Below are positions 1-10,573 of a stretch of DNA of 64,000 bases, piece after piece. Every line of letters starts with the position of its first letter. Position 1 is the first letter of the stretch. The translations under genes and the position numbers were made by a program. This stretch comes from Lasiosphaeris hirsuta (Eukaryota > Ascomycota > Sordariomycetes > Sordariales > Lasiosphaeriaceae): NCBI GenBank assembly GCA_030549175.1, contig JAUKUA010000003.1, forward strand, positions 2,046,001-2,110,000, in the 5' to 3' direction. The notes under the pieces were generated by a model, which was not told the origin of the DNA, did not search any database, and saw only the letters and a program-made list of their open reading frames with translations.

Positions 1-2771
1 GGACAACGTCTGTGTCCAGTCCATTCCACTGGTGCTATTGCCAGACTTGGCACCTCCAAACATATCCACAAAGCTTCCATCAGAATTGTTGACGCCTTCG
101 GCCGGGAACTGGAGGTATTGGCCCCAGTCTTCACTTTGGCAATCAATGCCATCAGTCTGCTGGCCTTTCATCGGGGACCCCGCAACGGCCGAGCTCGAGG
201 CAGATTGTGGCAGCGAGTTGCAGTGGCTCACGGCTTCGGACACCGTCCCTAGCAAAGTGTTGTGATACAAGCCGGACTTGGCCGAGTCCGCGAATTCCGA
301 CTGATCAGCTGGCGGCGTCGACGGTGCGAGGTTGATACCCGGACCCAGGACCTTGTCCAGTTTCTCAAAGTCGGTGTCTTGGTAGACACCACTGTCTTGC
401 TGGGGGACGTATTGCTCGCTCGTCAATGCTTGCTCCGCCCTTTTGACGGCTGACTCCAAGAATTCGATGGCAAATCCAGCGGCGGCATAGTTTTCCCGAA
501 GTGTACTCAAGGCCTGGATGCCAATGAAATAATTCCTTGCCGCATTTTCTTGGACATCGGGATAGGCACTTGCCAGATCGAGCAAGTGGATCAGCACCGC
601 GGGCAAAATGACGGTGACGCCAGTTGTTGGCAAGTACTTGGTCACTCTGTGAACTTGCAGCTCGTTGATCAGCTCGGAAAGTCGGTGAGCGGCCGCTCGT
701 ACACAATTCTGTGATCTCTTGTGAATTTGCAGCAATTCGGGCGACAGATTCGCATTCTTACATGGGGCCACGTTCCACAGGGGCCGGTGCAGAGCCGACC
801 GGGTCGTATAGTACACCATGTGGAGAAGACGTTGTTGCACAAACAACGTCTTGTTCGCCTCGTTGATGTTTTGCTGGTTTATTTCTTCCAGTCTGCAACA
901 GGTCGGCAGGTTCTGCATCCATTGGACCAGCTCTTGGTCAATGGCTTGCACGCTCTTGATACTGGCATTGTCCAAGCTCTTGTTTGGAAACAACATCATC
1001 TGGCTCTTGGCGGGGCCAGGCCGGACAGTATGAGAGCCGAGGATAGAATACTGCGTTTTCAACATGTGGCTGATACAAATGCAGAGTTTCGCTTTTTCGA
1101 TGCACATGGTGGCGAGCAGTTGTTGCATCCCCACATTTCGTGTCACCGCACAGTCAGGTCCCAGCAGCTCGTTGTCGTCTGGCAGGGGCTGAATGTCGAA
1201 GTCGGCCATTGTTAGCATCGACACATCATAGTCTTCTTCCTTGATGCGGGTCGGCCGCCGCATCCCAAGCGCGATCATGCGGTCTCGCATGAAGCAAGAC
1301 CACCAAATACGTTTCCAGAGCTTCTTCTTCTTCTCTGGCACATCCATATCGGCGGGATCCCGGTACAAACCTATGGTGAAGACCATAGAGATGGCAATTC
1401 CCATCCAATGCCAGGTGTCTTTGTGGTCTTCGGGGGTTTCATACCAATACGTCATGAGCAGCAATGCTTGGACCAGCGGAATCCGACCTGACTCAAATTC
1501 CAGCTCATAGAGCACCTTGTTTCAGTCAGCGGACGTCCTCATACCGATGAAATCCCCAGAGTCTGCGAATGGACTTGCCTTGGCTTTCAAGAAGAGAGCT
1601 TTGCGCGCAATTTTTCGACTCCCGAAGCCAGCCTCCCTGAGATACCTCTCATCTACGAAGGAAGAAGCCGCAAACATGACGGCTTGGTATAGGAGCAAGC
1701 TGACTCTCCCGGAAGCACCGCTCCTGTCGTTGATGGCATTCAAGAAGTCGTTTAGCTCCAACAATGGCATGTACGGATTGACGAATTCAACATAGGATCG
1801 AAGGAGAGCGCTCTGCAACTGCTCCCCGGGGAGATCCAGAGCGTACTTCCGCAACAGAATGTCGGTATAATCCGTGTCGAAGCTTGATGAGGGATCTTGT
1901 ATGAAAGGGGGTAAAATTGACCTCAGACGCTGGCGGGCATCAGGGAGAGGGTTGGGAAACAAGCTGGGCGTTGGCTGGTTTTCTCCCATCATGGCAATAT
2001 TGAACCATGGGTTGGCCCCGCTACTGGCGGCCAGGAGGGCGGAATCACCAAATGCGGGAGGTTGCTGGACTGTACAAAGGGGCGCGTCGAGGTCAGAATG
2101 AGATTGTTTGCGAACTCGTGCGGGGGTCATTTGCAAACATGCTTCTTTGGCATGTGACGGCCAAAGGGGGAGGGGGTCAAAACTTACAGAGAGGCTGTGC
2201 AAGGGGACGACCATTCATCCTCAAGCTAAGCGGGTCGGCGAAATTGTACGGCATTACCCTCCCGAAATCGGGGGCGCTCGTGATACTAACCGGGGGGTTC
2301 CCACCGAGGCCGATGCTGTTCACCTGGAAGGCCTCGGTATAGCTTCTCTCGTCAACTGCCTTGGTGTATATGTTCTTCCTGCATGGGTGTCGGGCGTTAG
2401 CGTCCTGTTCTGGACTGTACTCTGCTAAATAATTGGGGTTGGGCATACTTGCGCCGCCGGCTCTCTTGGATTATGCAGTCGACATTGTCCCAGCGGCAGT
2501 TGCCGCAAGGGGCCCCCTCGACAACGTCGCATCGAACCTTGCGAGCTCGGCACGAGACACAGGCTCGTGCAGCACGCCGCTTGGTTATCTTTTGTGCGGC
2601 TTGCGCGGGTGGGCCATCTGATGTTGATGGTGTCTCTTGTCCCTGTCTTTGGGGTGTCGACGCTTCCGAGTTGGCCTTGTCATCTTTCTGCGAGCAGGGG
2701 GACAGGGGGGACATGGAACCATCTTCATCCCCCGAGCTGACTGGTGACACGGAACGGTTTCCGCCTCCCAT
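1..2771 (-). CDS. Zn2Cys6 transcription factor, FarA/FarB/CTF1 type (C-terminus off window)
   Basis: Predicted nuclear DNA-binding regulator. The start ATG is at 2771. Exons read 2771-2449, 2378-2188, 2069-1579 and 1515 to the window edge, with the frame kept across all joins. Residues 71-99 hold the six-cysteine binuclear zinc cluster (C71, C74, C81, C89, C92, C99), followed by an Arg/Lys-rich linker. The last exon encodes the fungal-specific transcription factor middle domain, including the stretch VQALLLMTYWYETPEDHKD and a WKRIWWSCFMRDR motif. This combination matches the family that controls fatty-acid use in Aspergillus (FarA, FarB) and cutinase induction in Fusarium (CTF1). I cannot say which paralogue it is. 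The N-terminal 65 residues are Ser/Pro/Asp-rich. The third intron (1578-1516) begins with GC instead of GT. The stop codon lies beyond the window. Confidence 0.9.
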
Positions 2772-2904
2772 CGTAAATGGGGGCCTGGTCCAAAGTTGGG
2801 TTCAAGTTATACAAGACCACGGACAGGCGAGCGATAGTGGGTATCACAAATATGTTGGGGATGTCAGTTGTGTGGCTTCGTGTAGTGGAGCTTTATTTTA
2901 GTTG

Positions 2905-2967
2905 ACGATGGTGGTGGTGGTGATGATGGCGATGATGGTGATGATGGCGATGATGGCGATGATGGCT
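2905..2967. repeat. GAT/GGT trinucleotide microsatellite
   Basis: A run of GATGGT, GATGAT and GATGGC units sits about 135 bases upstream of the start codon of the Zn2Cys6 factor. It may lie in that gene's promoter or 5' leader. Its reading as Met/Val/Ala repeats on the plus strand is not a gene. Confidence 0.8.
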
Positions 2968-5900
2968 CCGCAACTGTACTGGCGTCGACTGAGAGGCCTA
3001 CGGAAGAGTAAGAGATGGGCTTCCAAATATCCAAGGACAAAAAGCAACAAACATGCATCCCTCCGGGAAGGGTGGGGAGAGGGGTGGCCATTATATCAAT
3101 CGACAGCATTCTCAAGGCAGATGCATCGACGACACAAGAGGTACTACGTACCTTCTGCCAAGGAGGTCTTGGTTACCCTGGGGCGATAAAAGACAGGGGT
3201 GTATCCAGTGTCAAGGTAGGGGCCAGTCTGGTTCCCCGTACACACCAGGAAGCAACATGTGCGCGAAGCAGACACTAACGGGCACGGTAACTGCCCGTCC
3301 AAGCTCGACTTTCGGCGTTCAAGTGCTAACGGCAACAACAAGATAATAAATAGCAAAGGAGCACGACGAACACATATAGCTACGAGAGGAATTCCACAAC
3401 CACTCTATATATCTCGCCCGTTGAGCAATGAGGCTGACCTCCGACCCAGATGCTTTCGAGTGTCTCGTCAGCTGCCAGCGCCCAGGTCCACCCTTGAGAG
3501 CTTGAGTGCCATCACAAGGAAGCACCTCTAGAGCACCTCGAGGGTGATGGAGCCAGCCGTGTTTTGGCATATCTCCAGCATTGCGCACCACGCACAACGA
3601 GCCCATTCACCCGGCCCCAGCTCGATGGGCCCACATTAGTTGCAACACTTGGTAGATTCTGCAAACCTTGCGGGACAGGACGCCGGTTTTGCACGGGGCA
3701 ATTGTTATTTCCAAGCACGCCAACGACCCCGCCCCCTCCACAACATTCTGGGAAGCTCTTTTGCGGCCTGCCAGCCTGGTTGTGGAGGGCCCAATCAGAA
3801 GCACGATGAAATAGCATCTGGGCCTACGAGACTTGAGCTACATGTGCAATCCCCGACCGCCTCGGGGGGGGGGTGGCCAATACGTGTGTCGCCGCATGTC
3901 AACTGAATGTATGGGCTCTAGGCGGGCTCCGGTCAGGTGCCCGTGCAAGTTTACACGGTATGGACGGCCTTGTTGAGCCCCAGCTCCTGATGGTGTGGAG
4001 AAGGGAAGCCCGGGGGTTTGATGACGGTACGGATACTGTGGCTCTCAAAACTCAATTGATTGTCTAGGACGAGGCAGGTTCTTTAGTGCTGTTGAGAAGC
4101 GCCGAGAGTTTTGTGCCGTTTTGTGCCGTTTTGCGCGACAGATACAGCTCAAGGTATCTATCTGACTTTATTCCATGAATTGGCTTTGAACATGCGCTTG
4201 CCGCTGTGGCCCGCGAATGCAGACGACTTGAAGACATACAGGCAGACTGAACTTGCAAGACCTCCCCTCGCCCTTGACAGGCCTTGACAGTGTGAGGATG
4301 CAGATGGCGAATTGCTAAAGACCAATAGCGCGCGCGCAGAGCCCGCCGTTTGTCCGAAGCACCGAAGCCGCGATGGTGCAGCGGCGTAGCCCCCTCTCCC
4401 CTCGACCGGGGGGGCTCTCCGCAATGCCATTTGTCAATTCATGGCGATTGCGGGCGGTCGTAGAAGCACCTCACATAACGTCGGCAACTCTCGGGATTCA
4501 CGCCCTTTGCTAAGGATTCGAGGTCTCTTGCAATCGCGACTTCGCGTCTGACTGTCTGTTCCATGATGCAGGGAATCGGCGTCGTTTGAAAGGACTTTCC
4601 AGTTTGACACTTGGGCGGTCAGGATCAGACTAGGTCGGCAAGATCAACACCTTGATTGTTCTGATCTCGTAGGTCCAGGGTCCCGAGTCAGGACTCTCTT
4701 GGCCCCGTCACTACCCTCACCGACTTGGACCTGCTTGACGAGGCATTCTAGGCTGCAGGGGTGGCGACATATCTGGGGCTGGAAAGCCCTCCAACAATCG
4801 ATGGAATCCCCTCCCCCTTCCCGCCCCCCAGTCGTGCCGCCCACACGGCCGCCGCCCTCTCCCCGCTCCCCTCGCCAGCTCCGTCTCTCCGTGGTTTCCT
4901 GGCGACCGGGACAAGGTCAAGGGTTCGCAGCAGCGCCATGACCATTGACCACATCCGTTTCCAGCCACTGCTGCAGACTACCACACTTCTTTCGTAGGAA
5001 GTCGTCCAACTCGGCCAAGCCCAGCTTTTTGAGGATCAAACTCGAAAGATGAGTGCATGGCAATATAAATTGTGCCAGAACCTGTTCTTGCCAGCGGCGA
5101 CACCGCACGGCCCAATGACACGATGTATCTCGCCATATGTACCTCGTACACCACATGTCGGCGACGCCATGCCACGAGGTGGCTCGCAGCGCGCGCAAGA
5201 ATCATGCGCAGTAGTCGCCAGCCGGCCTAATTAGAGCGAGCACATCTTGTCGTGCACCTTCGCTAATCGGGTTAGGGTCACTATCCCATCGATGTGTGCA
5301 AAGATGGCTGCTACGCTGCTGAGGGTTGCCCTCGGCCACGTGGCATCCCTGTCCTCTCTGTTGGTGGTGGCGAGTCTTCGAGATTGAAGCTCTCACGACC
5401 ACCGCCTCTTGCGCTGTGGTGTATCCGTACGTTTGGGTAGGACAGCCAAGTGACGTCGGCTTATCTTGGATATGCTTACTGACGGCTTTCATCGTCAATC
5501 AACAACGTGCGGGGTTGACATTAGACTCCCGCGGTGTAGTTGAGCCCTAGATTTGGGGTCTGAGCTTTGGTACATATTGCTCGTAGGGCAGTCCATCCAT
5601 AGTTTCAGGAGTGGATTCCAAGAACTTGACATCGACTCCAACATCTTGGGGGAAGGTTTCCAATGGCTCCAAGGTTGGCTTATCCTACATTTACGCAGAT
5701 GACAAAAACATCAACTCCAAAATGAATAGCAAGCTGAACTTGCTCATGCTAAGCAAAGCCGCCGCCGAGGAGTCATCTTTTCCCCGTAAAGGCGGGGGAG
5801 CATGTTCCAAGAACGTGGTCAATGAGCAGTACAGCAGTCTCCTCCTCTTTGGAATGTCGAGATTGCCTCTTTTCCCGATTTCTTCATCTCTCGACGCTCA

Positions 5901-6854
5901 AGAATAATAAAATAAAAAACGCTGGCAGTTTCAACTCCGGGGCCAACTCTGAAGATCGACGATACAGGTCGCTAAAGCCTGGAGTCGCTGACTCGAATAT
6001 GCCGTTGATCACAACTACCCCATATCCACTGCACAATGGTAGAAACGTATGGGCCCGCAGATGCCAGGTTTTAAGTTGGACTGGTTATGCGGCCCGTGCA
6101 AGCCGGAATGAACATGTGAAGGAGATTGAGCAAATTCTTCTTACATTTTGGTGTAAGGCTCTTATTAGCGCGCGGGCGCGCGCGTGTACAGATTAGTAGT
6201 TCCTGAGGGTAGGTGGTACTCTCGAGGTACCCACCCACTTGATAGCAGGCCTACTGGGTCTGGCTGAAACATGGAAGGCTCGTATTCTGGCGGTACTTTA
6301 GTAACAAGTTGCTGCCCTAACTTGAACTTCTGTGACTATAAAGTAGTGTCTTGATCGTACCACATTGTCTTTTGAGACTATGGCCAATAAACATACCATT
6401 GGCATATGCAAGTGCTCCCGCTGAGTCTGAAGGCTAGCCATGTTTCCAGCCAGATCCATCACCAGAGTATTGGGTTGCCTCCATCTTGGGGGAGAGGAGG
6501 GAGGGCTTGTTCGCAGACGCGCGAACAAACACAAATACAAAACCAACAATACACTTCTCCAAGCTCATAACATATTCGTAGTAGGTCTAATAGTGCTCTT
6601 GCGAGCAAATGCTTCGTCTCTACATATCCTCCTCTAAATAAATACAAAACTTATAACCATCTATAGTCCCTACCCAATTCGGTAATCCGTCTTGCATCTT
6701 GGAAAGCCAAACGCCACGCCGACTCCATCCATAAAACGGTAGGCGCAAATAATAAATATGCAAAAGGGGTAAATGTTGAAGCCGAGTGGCAACCCTCACA
6801 ACTGCCACCACTTGTTCCGTCTCTCAACAACCATCATCTGCCCACCCCCCCGGT
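2968..6854. other. Intergenic, no supported gene
   Basis: This gap separates the upstream region of the Zn2Cys6 factor from the 3' end of the peroxidase-WSC gene. All ORFs are short, many begin with non-ATG codons, and none resembles a known family. The one oddity is an alternating GC tract at 6168-6190. Most of the gap probably serves as promoter for the Zn2Cys6 gene and as 3' flank of the peroxidase gene. Confidence 0.6.
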
Positions 6855-9800
6855 CTAGGAGCTCACGTAAACACTCAATCGATCTCCACTCCCACAAAAC
6901 TCATCCACACCCCCCGCACACGCCATCGCACACTCCGCTTCCCCGACTTCAACACTCCCCTCCCCAAACCCGTTCCCACAGTAACACTCACTCCCGTATT
7001 CCGCCCCAAAATACTTGTAACCATCACAAAACAACGCACACTCCTCCAAAGTCATCGTCGCATCGGCGTACGCCTTTGCTGCGAGTGCCCTGATCCCTTT
7101 GGCTTCCGTTCTGCACCCGTCAAACGTCCACCTAGTGTCAATCGTGGCCGGGTGAGACGGTGCCGAGGGGGGACGACCGTAGCGGCCTCGTAGAGCTGCA
7201 GGCGGTTGCCAGCACCGCAATATTGGAGGGGGTTTCCCGCGCACGGCATCGAGCATTCTGAGAGGGACGTGTTCAGAGAGGTGGGGTGAATGGCGTTTCC
7301 GCAGAAACATTCGGCGGCATACTCGGCGGCGAAGTACTTGTACTCAGAGCAGAAGGCGGCACACTTGTTGAGCGTCATTTCTTCGGAGGCATCTAGGAGG
7401 ATCAGCTAGGGTTTCTCGTGCTTATCAGAAGAGGCGGGAGGGGCGGAAGAGTGAGGGGCGGCATGATGGCTTGTGATCGGCCACGAGGTACAAGATAGGC
7501 TGGAAAACACATACATGTCTTTGCGCTGAGGGCACGTGTCCCGATTCCCTCCGTCCAGCATCCGATAAACGTGTAAGGAGAGATGGTGGGAGTGATGGCG
7601 GGCGTGCCGGTTGGGGACTGGCTTGCTGTCACTGTCGAGGAAGACGGAGATGTGGAGACAGAGGCGGAGGCGGAAGTGGAAGCAGAAGCAGGCGATGAGT
7701 TAGGCACTGTGGTAGACAAATTCGTAGACGGCGCCACGCCCGTGACTGCAGAAAGGTTGGCTAGGAGATAAAATGTTAACCGGCCGCATCCATACCGGAG
7801 TCTTCGAGGGAAGTCTTACTGGCTAGCGAGTGGGTCGCAGAGGTCCTGGATTGGGAGGATACGGCCCTGGCCTTGTAGATTTCCAGACGGTTCCCTCCGC
7901 CGCAGTACTCGAGTACGTTGCCCGAACAGAGCACGCTGCAGTCATCCTCAGGAGCAGGGACGCTGCCGGAGGCGAGAGTGTTTCCACAGTAGCCTACGAG
8001 CCTATCAGTGAGATGACGCGTACAAATCAGTAAACCGAGATAAGAGAAACCTACACTCTCGACCGTATTCTGTGCCAAAATACGTGTAGGCGTCACAGTA
8101 AGCAGCGCAGGACTCCAAAGTCATGGAATCATCAGCATAAGCCGCGATAGCGAGAGCTCTGCCTGCTGTCGCTTCTGTTTGACAACCCACGAGGGTGAAA
8201 GCACCAACAATGGGCTTGCGCCCCAATTTTCCTGTTGGGGTAGGGGCAGCAATGGTCGAGCGGGTTGCTGTTGTCGAGTAAAGCTCGATACGATTGCCAG
8301 CGCCGCAGTACTCTGTCTTGTCGCCGGAGCAAAGCATAATGCATTCTCCTTCGGGGGCTAAATGGCTGGAACCGTGAAGGGTGTTTCCGCAGTAGCATTC
8401 ACGTCCATACTCGGTGCCCCAGAAGTCGAAGCCGGTGCAGTTACCCATACAAGTCTCAAGAGTCATGCCGTCATAAGCAAAGGCTGGCCCGCTGAGGGCC
8501 CGGGCACCGTTTCCCTCCGTCTGGCAGCCTACCAAGGAGTATCCGCCGACCGTGAGCTCCCGGGTGGGAGTTGTTGAAGATGGTGCCGCGGTACTTCTCG
8601 TCAATGTTGTAGCGCTGGTGCTAGTTGAACTCAAGCTGGCGATTTGGGTTGACGATGGGGCTGAGGCCGTGGGTGGTGAGACCGAAGATGAGGTGATATC
8701 AGGACACGCCGCCGTGCCGGCCCAGACTTCACAAGTGCCCGACAAACTGCCAGCATGGTTAAAGTCATCCGTGAAGGAAGTAGCGCCAAACCCCGAGATA
8801 ACAGTAAGCCTGGCATTGTAGCTGAGACCGCCAGGAATCGTGTAGCGAGCGGAGTAGAGTGTGTATGCACCCACACAGTTGCCCTTGGTCAGGGCGAAGT
8901 TGGCAGTGTTGAGGGCGGGAACAGGGTTGCCATTTGAAATACCACGAGGTGTCAGATATGAGACAGTGAGGTTGGCGGGCAGATGCACTAGATCATTTCG
9001 GACCTATTTTATCAATCAGCGCTCTCCTGTTGAGCTCCAGTGTCAGATAATTACGAGAGCAGTGACAGTGAGGGCACCGGATCCTTGGAGCAGGCAGCTC
9101 TGAGGTTTTTGGAGCATGACCCCATCCGTCAGGGGGTAGGATTTTCCGTTATTGTCATAGGTTTGACTGCTCCCGTCGTTCCGGGTGATCTTGACAGTAA
9201 ACGAAGAGATTCCGGCGGATGTGGGTATGTTCACCGAGATGGGAAAAAACTGCGGTAGTCATGTCAGCTCCCTCAAAAAATCCCCCTCAAACTTGAATAT
9301 CACATACACCAAAGGTGTCGTCGAAGCCCCTAGAAACGCCTTGCAGAGTGCTGGTCGTCGAGCAAGAGGCAGACGAGCCGCAGCTGTTCCCACCAGCCCT
9401 GTCTTTCCAGGTCAGAACAACATTGCTGATGGAGCTGGTGGGAATCTCAGTCGTGCGAACTCGTATATATCCTGTCAGGAGAAGCGAGCTTCCAGGCGTA
9501 CTCAGTGTGAGTTGCATATCCACAGGCTTGACGGTGTAAGGCGCAATGGGGTCAGTCAAGGTAACACCTGTCGGGACAACATCAATCATCTTTTGAAGGA
9601 CGGCTTTGCATATTTGCTGGAATGCCGCGGGGTCGGCCATTGCATTCACTGTTGCATTCGCGTCCGAATTGAAGACTTTGAAATCAGAATGCCTGTTGAC
9701 GGCGACGGAAGGCCCAACAACAAGCGGATTGGCCGTGCTGCCCGAGATGTACTCGGTAACGACCTTGTTGTCGAAGGCGGCAACAGATGCATCGAGCCCG

Positions 9801-10531
9801 ACCTGGCCATTTACGCCAGTGCCGGGGGGTACAAGATCGGGAAATTCAGTCGAGTGCACCCCGCCGAGGGTATGGCCACAAGCTGTGACCTGGATCATCT
9901 CGGCAGGAGTGAAGCCCATGCGGTCGAACTGTTGGCGGAAGGTCACCACCGAGTTCTGAGGCTGCGGGACTCCCAAACTGCCTGCAGAGGTAGCATCTTT
10001 CCTTCCGAGTCGGAGGGGAATAATGGGGCCTCCACATTGGCGAACTGACGCGTAGGTTCCAGCGGCGATAATATCGGCCATGCTGGACCGATCCGAAAGG
10101 TAGTTCGCGTAGAATTTCAGGGACGTGGTGTGACCAGGACCCGTGTTCTCGCCGTTGGACAGCTCAAACTGAATCGAAGCATCGAGCCCTCCAGTACCGA
10201 CGTATCGGTTCGCCGTCGACATGTCACTTTCGCCGCAGAAGTTAGCCATCGTCTCGATAGGATAGGTGACAACCCGACCCCTCTCAGACACCTTGTAGTG
10301 TACATACTGGAAAGCAATGCGTAGCCATTCCGAGGCCGATACTCGTCCGGGTCCGGCGGTCTCGGCACTGCACGGGTTGATCATGTCGTTGAACAGTCTT
10401 CCTTTGAATCCCTGAAGCTGAAAGACAATCTCCTCCATCTCGTCGGTAGCGGCGGGCCATGTTGGATCAGCACGGCCAACCCCTGCCACAAGTGACAGGA
10501 GGCCGGCGAATACAGGCGCGCTGGGTCTCAT
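6855..10531 (-). CDS. Secreted heme peroxidase fused to four WSC domains (one-base frame break before WSC4)
   Basis: Predicted extracellular heme peroxidase that would use H2O2, joined to putative carbohydrate-binding WSC modules. Exons: 10531-10308, 10226-9308, 9249-9055, 9003-8055, 7993-7820, 7760-7515 and 7392-6855. Residues 1-21 form a signal peptide. Distal residues are R71 and H75 in the RIAFHDMST motif. H75 is created by joining exons 1 and 2. The proximal histidine is near 193 in TACGHTLGG, and a GTGGLDASI Ca-site-like motif follows the distal site. After the peroxidase come a domain of unknown function, a Ser/Thr-rich linker and four WSC domains (ECYCGN and YCGAGNR cores) at about 8520-8275, 8200-7855, 7600-7190 and 7120-6860. 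The linker between WSC3 and WSC4 shifts frame at a six-base G/C run (7167-7172). As written, translation stops near 7052 (about 1015 residues). A one-base correction gives 1081. Predicted substrate: wall or plant polysaccharide-associated phenolics (inference). Confidence 0.85.
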
Positions 10532-10555
10532 ATTGAGATTCGAACCGTAGTATAC

Positions 10556-10573
10556 TACCTACCTAGGTAGGTA
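10556..10573. promoter_or_regulatory. 18-bp perfect palindrome upstream of the peroxidase gene
   Basis: TACCTACCTAGGTAGGTA is its own reverse complement. It ends 25 bases before the start codon of the peroxidase-WSC gene, so it lies in the 5' leader or core promoter. Partial copies recur in other gaps of the window (for example 11370-11381, 12635-12645, 20373-20387 and 36014-36025). A protein-binding role is only inferred. Confidence 0.5.

Noticed and set aside
10535..10546. GGTTCGAATC box-B-like motif on the minus strand
   Set aside because: No box A or cloverleaf can be built from the upstream sequence, and the site abuts the peroxidase start codon.
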